64,000 nucleotides of DNA, from NCBI GenBank assembly GCA_951804985.1, contig OX638131.1, forward strand, positions 104,614,464 to 104,678,463. The letters run 5' to 3'. Origin of the DNA: Dryomyza anilis. Taxonomy: Eukaryota > Arthropoda > Insecta > Diptera > Dryomyzidae. Below the pieces are notes generated by a model. It saw nothing but the letters and a program-made list of their open reading frames with translations. It did not search any database and was not told where the DNA came from. The translations under genes and the position numbers were made by a program. Shown one piece after another: positions 1-11,363 of the stretch (position 1 is the first letter of the stretch; the number at the start of each line of letters is the position of its first letter).

Positions 1-177
1 GTTTATTGGGATACATTTATGTAATTTTCAAATTCAAATTTTTTTATGAAAAACAATAAAAAATCATAAATTTTGAAATTATTTTTAATTTTGAGTTGGA
101 TATTTTTTCAGGCTAAACATTTTAGACGACTACCAAGCAGTTTGATATTTTTAGGTCGGGCTAAAATTCAATATTTA

Positions 178-356
178 GGGTGTGTGAGAATTCGACGAAA
201 TTGCTGACTAAACTAAATTGAACGGCTTTTCATTCGATCACCATTTGGTAACCGGCAATTGTTAAAGTCCATAATCGAGCGATTATTATATGTCTGTCAT
301 CCAATTTAGTTCAATTTAAATGTGCTAAATTGAAAAAATCGAATTCGCACACACCC
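178..356. mobile_element. PIF/Harbinger-type MITE, 179 bp, TTA target duplications
   Basis: Both ends read GGGTGTGTG followed by a nearly identical stretch ending in GAATTCGA. The left end has GAGAATTCGA and the reversed right end GCGAATTCGA. The element is flanked on both sides by the trinucleotide TTA (175-177 and 357-359). Imperfect palindromy continues inward around AAATTGAAC and TTCAATTTA. Three-base TTA duplications with short inverted repeats are the hallmark of PIF/Harbinger. There is no coding capacity, so this is a non-autonomous derivative. No second clear copy was seen in the window. Confidence 0.7.
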
Positions 357-1085
357 TTAGACTGGTTGAAAATAAAATAAATTAGCCAGATACTCCGTTG
401 TTTTCAAAATAGCCTGGTTGATAAATTACATAACCAGTAATATTTTTTTCAGTGTTTCAACTCTTTGTCTTCATTTTTTTTTGGATCGATTTGTTTTTGG
501 TATTGTCAATGGTTTGATCATCAATTCTTGATTTTCCTACCCAGTCATCGCTAGAGCGTGAATACGTTTTTTTGTTGTTGTTGTGGTATGATGCTACCGT
601 GTTGTGCCTCATATTTTATGAGTCTTACAATTCCGAATGATAAACTGCTTTAATATATACACAAACACATATATATTATATACATTACGATGTACAATGT
701 ATACACGGAAATCAACAACAACAACAATGGCAATAATAAGAGAAACGGCAGCAAATATTGCAACAATTTTATTTATTATTTTTATATGCAGCCATTGCTG
801 CCATAAGAGAGTCAGTCGACACCATCTACCGTCACCACGGAGAATTATGGGATTTTTATAGGAAAAACATCGGCAACCCGCATCGGACGCATTTGGCGGC
901 ACAATGCGGGACACAGTTTATCGCAAAGGTAGCGATAAATATTTTGATACATTGTTTGGTACAGCAGCAGCAGCAGCAACACTTAAATGAATAACGTTCG
1001 ACAAATATTTTATAGTTCAGCAATTTTTCATATCGATGAATATTAATGGGCGACACACTAGCAACATTTATTTGGTTCAAAAATA
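357..1085. other. Complex unique DNA with short TTG and CAG runs
   Basis: Non-repetitive sequence with a TTG-triplet run near 575 and a CAG/CAA run near 963-982. Overlapping short ORFs lie on both strands at 610-1080, but none has recognisable domains, plausible codon use or splice context. I see no gene here. Confidence 0.4.
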
Positions 1086-1990
1086 GTGAAGAATTTCAGT
1101 TAAAATTCAAATTTTCAGTAGAAACTGCAATGTTCAGTAAAAATTACAATTTTCAGTAAAAATACAATTTTCAGTTCAAATTACAATTTATATTAAAAAT
1201 TACACTTCTCAGTAACAATTACATTATTAGTAAAAATTACAATTTATGTAAATATATTCAGTACAGTAATAATTAAAAGTTTTAGTAAAAATTTAAATTT
1301 TCATAAAAAAATAAAATTACATTTTTCAGTAAAAATTAAAATGTTCAGTAAGAATTATAATTATATATAAAAACTAAATGCCAAAAATTACAATTTTTAG
1401 TAAAAGTACCTCAGTAAAATTACAATTTTCAGTAGGAATTACAATTTTCAATAAAAAATATAATTTTCAGTAAAAGAAAAATGTCAGTAAAAATTACATT
1501 TTTCAGTGAAAATTAAAATTTTCAGTTAAAATTAAATAATTTCAGTAAGAATTGCAATTTTCAGTAAATGGTAAAAATTTAAATTTTCAGTAAAATTACA
1601 ATTATCAGTAAAAATTACAATTATCAGTAAACAGTAAAAATTAAATATGTCAGTAAAAATAACAATTTTTCGTAAAAATTACAATTTTAAAATTGCAGTT
1701 TTCACTAAATACACTACAATGTTTAGTAAAAAAATTAAAATTTACAGTAAAATTTACAATTTTACAGTTTTTAATAAAATAACAGTATTAAGTAAAAATT
1801 ACAATTTTCAGTAAAAATATCAATTTTTAGTAAAAAAATATCCCTTTTCAGTAAAAAATTAAAGCTTTAAATAAAAAAATTACAATTTACAGTAAAATTT
1901 ACATTTTGCAGTAAATTTTCAATATTCATAAAGTTACAGTTTTCAGTAAAAATAACAGTATTCAGTAAAATTTTTCATTTAAAAAAAAAT
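1086..1990. repeat. Degenerate 19-bp minisatellite (AGTAAAAATTACAATTTTC type)
   Basis: About 45 poorly conserved units of roughly 19 bp, each containing CAGTAAAA followed by ATTACAATTTT. The unit aligns with the 19-bp unit of the arrays at 27.4-29.2 kb (AGTGAAAAATTGAATTTTT), so this looks like an old, decayed member of the same minisatellite family. Confidence 0.8.
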
Positions 1991-2100
1991 ATTCTTCATT
2001 TGAAAGGATATATTGACAGTTTTATTGTTTGAAATGCTATATTGAGTTGACACAGCAAATATTAGCATATACACACACCAAATTAATCTATCTATATTAC

Positions 2101-2230
2101 ATACTAGCTGGACCCGTGCACGAATCGTCCAAAGATTTTGTGAATGCAAGGATATGGAGCAATTTTATTAATATAAAAAACATTTTAATTATTTATATCA
2201 GGGACCCGTGCTTCGCTGTGAACGTTTTTT
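2101..2230. repeat. Paired GGACCCGTGC motifs, probable degenerate dispersed repeat
   Basis: TACTAGCTGGACCCGTGCAC at 2103 and GGGACCCGTGCTTCGCTG at 2201 repeat one motif about 97 bp apart. Similar 'TAGCTGACCCG' strings occur in dispersed repeats of many insects, but I cannot assign a family from memory with confidence. Confidence 0.35.
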
Positions 2231-2317
2231 TATTGGTTTTATAAATGTAGTGACCAAAACAAAAATAATTCTCCGTCAAAACAACTTTTTTCAAAGACAA
2301 TTTATTCTCAGACTGTG

Positions 2318-2522
2318 CTTCCCCGTAGAATATTTCGCCGTGCATTTCTTTCCGTTAGAAATCTTTCGGTAAAATTCTTCCCCATAGAACGCTTTCCCAT
2401 AAAATTCTTCCCGGTAGAATTTTTTCCGTAAAATTCTTTCCGTAGAATTCTTCCCGGTAGAATTCATCCCGGTAGAATTCTTTACCGTAGAATTCTTTCC
2501 CATAAAGTTTTTCCCAGTAGAA
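2318..2522. repeat. 15-bp minisatellite (TAGAATTCTTCCCGG)
   Basis: Roughly thirteen 15-bp units, cleanest at 2450-2500 where TAGAATTC recurs every 15 bp. Because the period is a multiple of three, the minus strand gives a spurious repetitive ORF with a five-residue period of the type KNSTG. Confidence 0.85.
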
Positions 2523-2825
2523 ATTTCAGTGTGGTCAGTTTCGGTGTGGTGAATTTTGGTTGGTGAGTTTTAGTGTGGTGAGTTTTAGTGTAGTGAGTTT
2601 TAGTGTGGTGAGTTTTAGTGTGGTGAGTTTTATTGGGGTGAATTTTATTGGGATGAGTTTAGTTTGGTGAGTTTTAGTGCGGTGAATTTTAGTGTGGTGA
2701 ATTTGAGTGTGGTGAGTTTTTGTGTGGTGAATTTTAGTGTGGTGAATTTGAGTGTGGTGAGTTTTTGTGTGGTGAATTTTAGTGTGGTGAATTTGAGTTT
2801 GGTGAATTTTGGTGTGGTGAGTTCA
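2523..2825. repeat. 15-bp minisatellite (GTGGTGAGTTTTAGT)
   Basis: About twenty units of 15 bp with a higher-order triplet (GAATTTTAGT, GAATTTGAGT, GAGTTTTTGT) repeated at 2693-2795. It abuts the preceding array, which has the same period but an unrelated unit. The ORFs on both strands here are products of the period. Confidence 0.88.
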
Positions 2826-4915
2826 AAGAAAAATTTCGTTAAAAAAAAATTTGGGAGACAAAAAGAACGCAATGGTCGAAAACACCATTGGTCGAAAACA
2901 CCAAAAGTTGATTCGGTTAAAACAAAATGTCTAAAACATTTGTTGGCGGAACTGCCCTTTTCATTTGGCACTTGAAATATTAGCCTATACACACTCCAAA
3001 TTGTTCTGAACCTGTTGAAACATTTTCTAAAACTGTTCAAAATTGGTTGTAGTCTATACTTAAACTCTTTTTGTTTCGACTAACAAGTTGGTTGGGCAAA
3101 GATTTGGCAAAAATTTCTTTGTTCTGTGTGTATTAGTTTTCGGTTACATGAAATTTATGTCAAATAACAATTAGAAGCTTGGGTAATGGATTGGTTGCAA
3201 TAACCAATTTTTACTGCTTGAAATTATAATAATCAAAATAATTCATTTAATGAATCATTATCATCATCAAATAATACCAAAAATAATATATAATATAAGA
3301 ACATTAATCATTTATAAAGAAAATTGTTTTGTGCCAGAAATTGAAGTCAAGTTTTTGTCCACGACAACAGCTGCCGTTACCAACGCCACTTATTTAGTTG
3401 CCACAAACGAACTCTTGCCGTCGTTCGCATCGCATCGATTCGAAGCAATCAACTTAATTGCTATGCAAATACAAAACACAATTTACACAATTACAATTAA
3501 TTTCAAGTGGGCAACACATCAAATTAACTTTCAATACGACAATCGCCAATTACTTAGATGTCAATTAATGATTAAACACAAATTTACCGCCGCGCGATCG
3601 ATGTTTGCCAACGATGTTTTGCGACACACCAAAATGACAGTGCAACTACAACATGTTTGTGTTCGTAGCAGTTACAAGCGTAAATGTACTAAATGCATGT
3701 AAGTGATTTTTTGTATTTTGCATACAACTTATAATGTATATAATTTGTAAAAAAATATAGTAGCAAATTTTATATGCAAAAGTGCATTTAATGCATTTAT
3801 GCTTGAGATCTGTACGCTGTGCAGCTGTCATTCTGCACATAATGACTTTCACTTTAGTCGCACAAACCCCATTGTGAGAGTTAATACATGCTGCTGTTGA
3901 CGGTATTGAAACATGTAAAATTAAGCGACTGCATCAATGGCCGATATCTATCTGCATAACAAGCCAATTACAACTAAATCCGGCTAAATTCTATAGATAT
4001 TAAATGAAGCAATAACAATGTTCAAGTGACTTATATTATAAATCTAAATATTAATATAACAAATTAATTCCGACATGCTAAGCATTGACCAAACAAACCA
4101 TTCGTCGGTTTTCCTAAATTCGTTTATTACAACCAAAACCTAATAGGTTGTTGTATGGACTATATCAAATATAGAACACTTTGGTGTGTGTCTATAATAA
4201 TATTTGCGGTTGCAACCGAATATGGCAGTTAAATGATGCTAACATTCAGAAAAACTTTCACTCATTTATTATAAATTTGCTACTTGAATATTCAATCTTA
4301 ATCGTAATCTAGAACTTTATACCGCTTCGTCGTATATTTAAATCTGACATTTTATAAAAGTAAGCAACGACATAAAAAACTTTGGGGAATGCAGGGAATT
4401 TTTTTTTTAACACTTACATTTTTTATTTCTCTAAAAAACTTTTAAATTGTTGAAGAATTATTTATGGATTTAAAAAATCGTTTCAATAATATAAAATTTT
4501 CTCAGCTATTTATCTGTCAAAAAACTGATACTTTCGTTAAAGTCGACTTTAATTCGTTTATTAGTTAAGCTCATAGTTTCCAATATAATTCATAACTTAT
4601 CCGTCAAGTTCTGTTTTTCATAAAAGTTTGGATATTTGAATATACAAATTTTAATTTCTTCATAAATTTGTTTTATTTTATTTTCGACAATTATTTTTAA
4701 GAATACATAATATATGTACAAAATATTTTTAATTTTTTACCCACAAATTATGTTTATTTCTCGAAATCGAAAAAAAAAGAATTTATTTTGGAGTCTCGAA
4801 ACTAGTTCTTTAATGCGTAACGATATATTTTAATCATATGATCGAATTGAGTGGTGATTAGTTTGAGCTAAGTAAATATTACAAACCAAGAAAAAACTAT
4901 ACTAGTTTTAACAGA
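2826..4915. other. Unique island, possible cis-regulatory DNA around 3340-3700
   Basis: Mostly unrepeated sequence. At 3340-3660 composition becomes more balanced. The segment contains an octamer-like ATGCAAAT (3463-3470) and about six AATTA/TAATT homeodomain-type cores within about 120 bp. A 150-codon ORF covers 3250-3702, but its translation has no recognisable domain and shows no codon bias, so I treat the segment as non-coding and possibly regulatory. The remainder to 4.9 kb is AT-rich without evident features. Confidence 0.3.
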
Positions 4916-5250
4916 TTTTGACCAGATAATCAAGATAAGTATTTTAAAACCGAGTCCAAATGAGTTTCAAATAGGTAAATGTCAAAATTTCAAATTCAAG
5001 ATTGATCCACTCGGAACTTTCTATTTCTAAATCGCAATAACATCAAATATGTTCATAACTATGTCAATATTCTCAAATCAACAGCGTTGATTCACTGTCC
5101 TGATACTGTTTTTATCAATTGATTTCAAATCAGTTCCGTTCTAATCTAAAATTAATCCCAAAATTTGAATCCCAATTTTCGTATCCGAATTCTTGATGTT
5201 ACTTCCTATTGCTGTTGATATTTTGACTGAATAATCGAGATAAGCATTTC
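4916..5250. repeat. Diverged direct repeats about 304 bp apart
   Basis: TTTTGACCAGATAATCAAGA at 4915 and TTTTGACTGAATAATCGAGA at 5219 are followed by the same TAAG(T/C)ATTT. The intervening DNA is otherwise degenerate. This is either an old duplication or two fragments of one repeat. Confidence 0.4.
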
Positions 5251-5275
5251 TAACCCAGATAGCAAAATGCGGGCA

Positions 5276-5705
5276 CTGTGCGAACACTGTTAGAGTACGC
5301 ATGCGATAAAACTCGCATCTGGCGACTCATATGCGTGAAACGTGCGTTCGCATATGAGACTCAATACGCTCGCACTCGTGCGAGAACATTTTTTGCGGGG
5401 CACTTGAGACTCAATATAGTCGCACGAGTGCGAGACAAATTTTAAAGGGCGCATGTAAGATGCACTTGAGACTCAATGTAGTCGCACGTGTGCGAGAACA
5501 TTTTGTAAGGGGCACCTGAGCATCAATATAGTCGCACGGGTGCGAGACAAATTTTTTACGGCACATGTGTGACTCACTTGAGACTCAATATAGGCGCACG
5601 AGTGCGAGAAAAAATTGTATGAGGCGCATTTGAGGCTCAATATAGTCGCACTAGTGCGAAAAAAATTCAAATTTTAGCCTCATATTGCTTTCACTCATGC
5701 GACTA
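5276..5705. repeat. CpG-rich tandem array, alternating about 50 and 62 bp units
   Basis: Units begin GAGACTCAATATAGTCGCAC and contain a short palindrome of the CGCACGAGTGCG type. Short units (about 50 bp, ...GGGGCACTT) alternate with long units (about 62 bp, ...GCGCATGTAAGATGCACTT), giving a higher-order period near 112 bp over about six monomers. The CpG content stands out against the AT-rich surroundings. Confidence 0.85.
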
Positions 5706-6265
5706 TAAAAATAATGGGAAAATGAAAACACCGAATTTTTCTGACATTTTGGTTTAATGACATTGGTAACTAATTTCTAATGACATTGATATCCACACAC
5801 AAAAAGACATAAACAAAGTTGTATTCCTTATATTGCTAAGTTATCCGCTACCATTGTGTGTCAGTTACTTTTGTAACCTTAGTTCAATTGAAGTTTTGCG
5901 GTGTACCCATTTAGCGTAGCGTGTCGGATCATTGCCATAGGGTACTGGGTACTTTGGGTACTGGGCCTCTTACGAAAAATACCGCGTTTAAAATTTTTGT
6001 TTGCAGTTTCCCATATAAAAATGTTAAACTTTTGAATTTTCTCAGGTGGTGTCGAAATGCACACACTGAACCTTACGTTAACTTATAGACTCCAAGTCTA
6101 GTTTTGAAAAAAAAATCGAGATATAAGCTGGTCGGAACTTTCAAAAACATTAATTTTAAATGCTGCTGAATTTTCTACACAGAAAATTAAATATCAACAA
6201 ATGTATCAATACAATTAATTTTTAATTGTTTTATCGCTGATTCGACATTTAATTGTATTGATTAA

Positions 6266-6538
6266 ATATTATATTATAATAATAATAGTTTGGCGCTACA
6301 GTCCTATAAGAACTTAGCCGAGCTCTCTCACCATTTTGAGCTGTACGTGTTATATTTGTACTTAAAGTGGTGAGAGCTACAGTTTAATGCCAAATCCAAA
6401 CGGCGGTAGGTTTGCCATTTACTGCCGAGATGTAGCGCGGTATAGAAAAATGTTTCTGCTGTTAGGCTCAGTCCAGGCTTGAATCTAGGACCTTTCGGCT
6501 CGCAGTCCAACGCACTAACCTTGAGCTACCGACGCTAC
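6266..6538 (-). mobile_element. tRNA-derived SINE, family 1, nested in E1
   Basis: On the minus strand the head has the same tRNA-like order as the copies at 52.4 and 53.3 kb: an AGCTCA A-box region, GTGCGTTGGACTGCGAG, then a decayed B box (TTCAAGCCT). The shared body includes TTTCTATACCGCGCTACATC and GGTGAGAGAGCTCGGC, ending in TAATAATAATA-type tail sequence. Flanks of about 18 bp (6248-6265 and 6539-6556) match at 16 positions, consistent with an aged target duplication. Confidence 0.8.
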
Positions 6539-6586
6539 TTTAATTATATTAATTAATAAATTAATTGAATAAGAATTAAAGGAAGA

Positions 6587-6892
6587 CCCAAATTTCGGAG
6601 ATATTTCAATTTCCAGGAAATGTAAATTTCGGGGAAGTGTCGATTTCGGGGAAGTGTCGATTTCGGGGAAATGTCCATTACGGGGAAGTGTCAATTTCGG
6701 GAAGGTGTCCATTTCTGGGAAATGTCCATTTGGGGAAAAGTCCATATGAGGCAATATTCATTTCGGGAAAATGTCTTTCGAGGAATTTTCATTCGAGGAA
6801 ATGTCCATATCAGGGAAATTTTCATTTGGGGAAGTGGACGTTCGGGGAAATATCTTTCGAGGCAATGTCTTTCGGGGAAATTTACATTAACC
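6587..6892. repeat. 17-bp minisatellite (ATTTCGGGGAAGTGTCG)
   Basis: About eighteen degenerate units of 16-18 bp with the core TTCGGGGAAATGTCC, inside composite element E1. The short ORFs across it on both strands are repeat artefacts. Confidence 0.85.
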
Positions 6893-7138
6893 GGTACATG
6901 TTGTACTGTGTATTGAATTTAAAACTGTGTGTGCCTGTAAAACTGTGTTGTACCTCTAATACTGTCGGTTGGTATATATGCTATATATGCCTATATATTA
7001 GTATATACACCAACCCAAGTAGGATTTGTTTTATACTATTCAATAATTGATATATCCAATTAATTATATGAATAGTATTAATTATTTTGTATCGATTAAT
7101 CTCAGTTGCTACATTTATGTTCAATATTGTTTTCTGTG

Positions 7139-8134
7139 CAGAGATCATAGTTGTAGCAATATTTTAAGGCAAACACAAGACCCAAATCGGTATAAATTTT
7201 GGAAATGGTGACAATATTCAAAATCGATATTGCTAAAATCCTAATTTAACTTATCGCAACATAACCCATTATTTATCATCTATATTAATGTGGTTTGCTG
7301 GGTTATGTCGTCGCATTTATCTGCACCACTTAGTGCAACGATGCGCGGAACGCCGTTCGTTGCATGTTCTTCAAATGAACACGTTAACACGTCTTGGCCG
7401 ACTACATTAAGCAGACACTTCTTCAACATGGGCACAAACACACATTATCATTATTATCATCATCAACATTATTATCAACATCCACATCATATAATCGCCG
7501 AGGCCTCCTCAACGTTGAAGTTGTTGCGGTGGATGTTGTTGCCAAGAATGTTGGCGGCTAAAAAAAAAGCAAAATTACAACAACAATATAAAACACACTT
7601 AGCCAAGTCAGTCAGTCACTCAGTCAGCGAAGTCAGCCAGAAAGCCAGCCTACGTGTTGGCAAAATTTACAATATTTATTGAACATTTAGCGGCGAGACA
7701 AGAAAAAAGTTAAAGGTGCCAATCATGTCTGTAATTATGGAACATGTTGACAATAAATCAATACGTTTTCTGCATTTGACGGCTTCGGTTTTGGCCCATT
7801 GACGGAGACAGCGTCGTCGTCATCGTCGGTTGGCGTGTCTACTACTGCATGGTTCTTGAATTTTCTCTTAGGAGGTATGAGCGGTATAGTTATTATAGAC
7901 ACTATAATTAAATAGTTTTGAATTTTTTCAACGTCAGTGCATTATATAGCGAGTTTAGTTATTATGCTGGAAGTAGTAAAACCTAGTATAATTGGCTTTT
8001 ACAAGCGCTAATGGAATTTTGCACGATAGCCGATAGTTTGAAGTGGGGAGTTTTGCTTTATATTTTTAAAATAGTTTTTCGTTATTTTGTCCTTTCACAG
8101 CACTTAATCTGATACATCTATTAAATGTGGTTCT
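7139..8134. other. Unique island, more GC-balanced at 7290-7680
   Basis: No repeats recognised. 7290-7680 has higher complexity, with ATTATCATC triplet tracts and a CAGTCAGTCACTCAGTCAG run near 7607. A 130-codon ORF lies here (7290-7682), but its translation is rich in His/Tyr from the triplet tract and has no domain I recognise. It could be regulatory DNA. Confidence 0.3.
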
Positions 8135-10440
8135 TTTCCATTTATTTATCACGAGCTTTGAAATCTGAACTTCGAGAGATTTGACTATGATTCCTAAGAA
8201 AAGCAAATCCCGTGTAACTGGATTTGCCTCTAACTTTAATATAATGGTTAAATGTGTTTCAAAAATATGTAGATAAACTCACCATGTATATTTATTTATA
8301 AAATGTTTTTTCATAATTTTGTTGGTCACAACACTCAAAAAGATTATATCATATTCCCCTTTCAGAAATATTTATTCCCCAATTGCTATGTATTTGAACC
8401 ACCCATTAAGCAATTAAGGAGAGCTCTGAAATTGGAGTCATTAAGGAGACCAATTTTGAGTATTTTACGAACCCTCAGAAAAAGACTCATAATAGTTTTT
8501 CATTTCTCGTACATTCCCCAATGGCTATGTATTTGAACCACCCATTAAGCAATTTAGGAGAGCTCTGAAATTGGAGTCATTAAGGAGACCAATTTTGGTA
8601 TTTTACAAGCCCTCAGAAGAAGATTCATAACAGTTTCTCATTTATGAGTATTTTGGAGCTTTCCAAAATACTACTCATAAAAGAGTCACATTTAGATGTT
8701 ATTTAGGAGCCCTCATAAATTGATCGCTCAGAAAATTGACTCGTAAAAGATATCTATTTCAGATTGTTTTAGCAGCGGTCGAAAATTTGACTTATAAAAG
8801 AATCTCATTCATGAGCGCTTCAGGAGCTCTCTAAATGAAACTCATAAAAGCATCAAATTTAAAAGTATCTTAAGGGCACTCAGAACTGGGAATCATAAAA
8901 GTTTCTCATTTATGCTGGCTTTAGGATCCTACTGTTGAAATAAAATTAATATAAAATTAATATAATTGATATCAAATAAAATTTATTTTACTAGTGTAAA
9001 TTCAATAGACAAAAATACATATTTCATGGATTTAATTGAAATGGATGCATTTTATCTCGGATGTCTGGACTAAGAAAAACATTAACATGAATGATGTTAG
9101 ATTTATTTAAGACATTATACATTATTGAAAAGATGAAACCTATGAAAATAAAGCAATTCTGCTGTCTAAAAAGTTTTAAAAATATAAATGTTTTAAGAAT
9201 ATTTAAAATTACCATAAGTATGAAGATTTTAGGGCTCTTAAAAAGTGTCCTTTACTCAAGTTTCTGGATCCTTTTTGGGCTGATTTTAGTACTGAAATAT
9301 GACTGTTTTACGAGTAATAATAGTCTCATAAATATGAGTGTTTTTGGGTTCATAAAATGGTGATCTCTACCCTGCAATCGGGAGCGTTTTTAAGCTCCCG
9401 ACTGCAGGAGGAGTATTAATAGTCTCATAAATTTGAGGGTTTTTGGGCTCATAAAATGGTGCCCTCTACCAAGCCTTTTTGGGCTCCTTTAAGTGCTCAT
9501 ATATGAGGGCAACATTTTTAGGAGTCTTAAAATACTCAAAATATTTGCTGGGTCGAATTTTTTTTGGTTCACATCACTATTACAAATTATATCGCTGTTA
9601 TTGTGGTCCTACTTCCTGTGGTTTCCGATTTATTTATCATGCTCGAGTTCGAATCTGAGACCAAGGGAATACAAGTTCTATATATTTACCGCGTGACCCT
9701 AACCTTAGCATAAAGTTTAAACTTTTTTTCAAAACGCTAAATGTAGAACTCACCAAATACATTATTTTCTAAAACAGTTTTTGAAGTTTTGTTGGACCGC
9801 ACTTAAACATACTATATCCCTATTATTGAGATCATATTCCAGCCCAAACTTCCAAATGTTCAGCCCGAAATTCTATGTCTGAACTTCAAGCGATTTAAAT
9901 ATGGATCAGGAATAGAATATCATTTATTTGCGCGATCGTAACATTACCATAGAGTTTATACTTTTTTTCAAATAGTAAATGCAAATTTCGCCCATTACAT
10001 ATAAAACCATTTTTCGAAGTTAGCTTGGTTCACAACACTTTTATATTGTGTACTGTTTCTGATACAGATTATATTCATTAATTTGACGTCCGATTCCCTA
10101 TTGTTTCTCATTCATTTAAGTTGATTCTCCGAACTTTGCGAGATTCAAATATGAGGACTTTTGAATACAATCATTGTGTGTTGTTATTGTTTCCTTCCAT
10201 AACTTATTGTGTAGCGATAAATGGAAAAATTTAATATCCGATTCCTTACAGTTTCTCATTCATTTATTACGATTCTCCGAACTTTGAGAGATTCAAATAT
10301 GAGTACTTTGGAATGCAATCATTGTGTTTTGTTATTGTTTCCTTCGATCACTTATTGTGTAGCGGTAATTGGAAAAAAACAACAAACCCATAAGTTTCTC
10401 ATTTAATCTGTCGAGTTTACTTAATCCCTTTGGTAAGTAC
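8135..10440. repeat. Diverged satellite-like tandem DNA with an interrupting block
   Basis: Units of about 240 bp share TTTATCAYG...GAATCTGA, then AACTTTTTTTCAAA, then TCACAACACT. They are recognisable at 8135-8375, 9600-9840 and 9840-10080. Between the first and second lies a different block (8375-9560) of roughly 65-bp units with AGGAGCTCTGAAA and CTCATAAAAG. Two recent-looking tandem duplications occur inside: 8375-8459 repeated at 8514-8597 (period about 138 bp), and 10084-10222 repeated at 10232-10371 (period about 148 bp). Confidence 0.65.
9371..9408. other. Strong stem-loop, 15-bp stem
   Basis: CCTGCAATCGGGAGC (9371-9385) pairs with GCTCCCGACTGCAGG (9394-9408) with one mismatch around an 8-nt loop. 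It sits between two direct repeats (AATAGTCTCATAAAT...AAATGGTG, 9317-9362 and 9417-9462), as if inserted into one repeat unit. Confidence 0.7.
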
Positions 10441-11003
10441 AACATATGATTACTGTGATCCAATTGCTTGAAAAATCACTTAATTGAATAACAAAAACTG
10501 CATTATCTACAAAGTTTAGTTCCAAATTTAGATCAATTCGTACATACCCATATTTTGTTCAATAAAAAGTCAAGGAATACATAAACCATCTCCTCCGATC
10601 AAGTACTATATTTCTTTTTGTTTTTTTTATTTTTTTTTGCACTCATACCAAGTTAATCAATTGAGTTGCTTGCTTTTAAGCCAAATTAATAACATTTAAA
10701 CGAGTGAGGTAGGCGCATAAATCGTGGAAAAAATTAACAACATCATCGATTAAACGAAATGATGGCAACTGAATGGCCAGAACCTGTCGAAATGTTTGCA
10801 CGCACGCATGCACTTGAGCCATAAATCAATGCGTTGTGTGTTGGCAGAATGCGTGTGTTTTCGCATAGAGACAGAGGTGGCATAAACAGACGAACGCATA
10901 TACAGACTGACTGACAGACGGACATTATAGAACGATATATAGCCAGTGATACGGACCGACAAACGGGCAGTGCCCAACAATGCACAGATACTACACGAGG
11001 TAT
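10441..11003. other. Unique island with GACT/GACA short runs
   Basis: Unrepeated sequence; 10740-10990 is more GC-balanced, with ACTGACTGACAGACGGAC near 10906 and a CCATAAATCAA string that resembles posterior Hox-type sites. The short ORFs here have no recognisable product. Confidence 0.3.
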
Positions 11004-11363
11004 AGAATGGATGAAATGACGCATGGACAAATTTTAAGTTGGAAAACCATACGGATGGAGCAACTTATAGATGGACGAACTCATAGTTGGAAGAACTTAT
11101 GGTTTGACGAAGTTATAGATGGAGGAACAGGAGGTTGTTTGCAAACCAAAATTGGATGGACTTACCAATGGACAAAGTTACGAATGGACAAAGCTACTGA
11201 TGGACCAACGAACGAACGGACAAACTTACGAATGGACAAACTTATAGATGAACAAAGTTATGGATGGATCATTTTATAGATATACAAACATGCGAATAAC
11301 CCAACTAATGGTTGGACGAACGTACGAATGGACGTACTTCTAGTTGGAAGAACTGACGATTGT
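11004..11363. repeat. Degenerate 16-bp minisatellite (ATGGACAAACTTACGA)
   Basis: About twenty imperfect units of 15-17 bp based on GATGGACAAACTTAT, cleanest at 11170-11260. The 99-codon plus-strand ORF across it is a repeat product. Confidence 0.75.

Larger units (their letters stand above)
6178..7138. mobile_element. TA-MITE family copy E1 (CACAGAAAA termini), composite
   Basis: The left end CACAGAAAATTAAATATC and the reversed right end CACAGAAAACAATATTGAAC are alignable. The reversed right arm also contains GTAGCAACTGAGATTAAT, matching the arm of the foldback element at 57.4 kb (GCAACCGATATTAAT). The left flank is TA; the right flank is CA, which could be a mutated TA. The interior holds a nested SINE (6266-6538) and a 17-bp minisatellite (6587-6892). 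Confidence 0.55.

Noticed and set aside
2645..3040. ORFs of 103 and 131 codons over the 15-bp arrays
   Set aside because: The period is a multiple of three; the sequence is a minisatellite.
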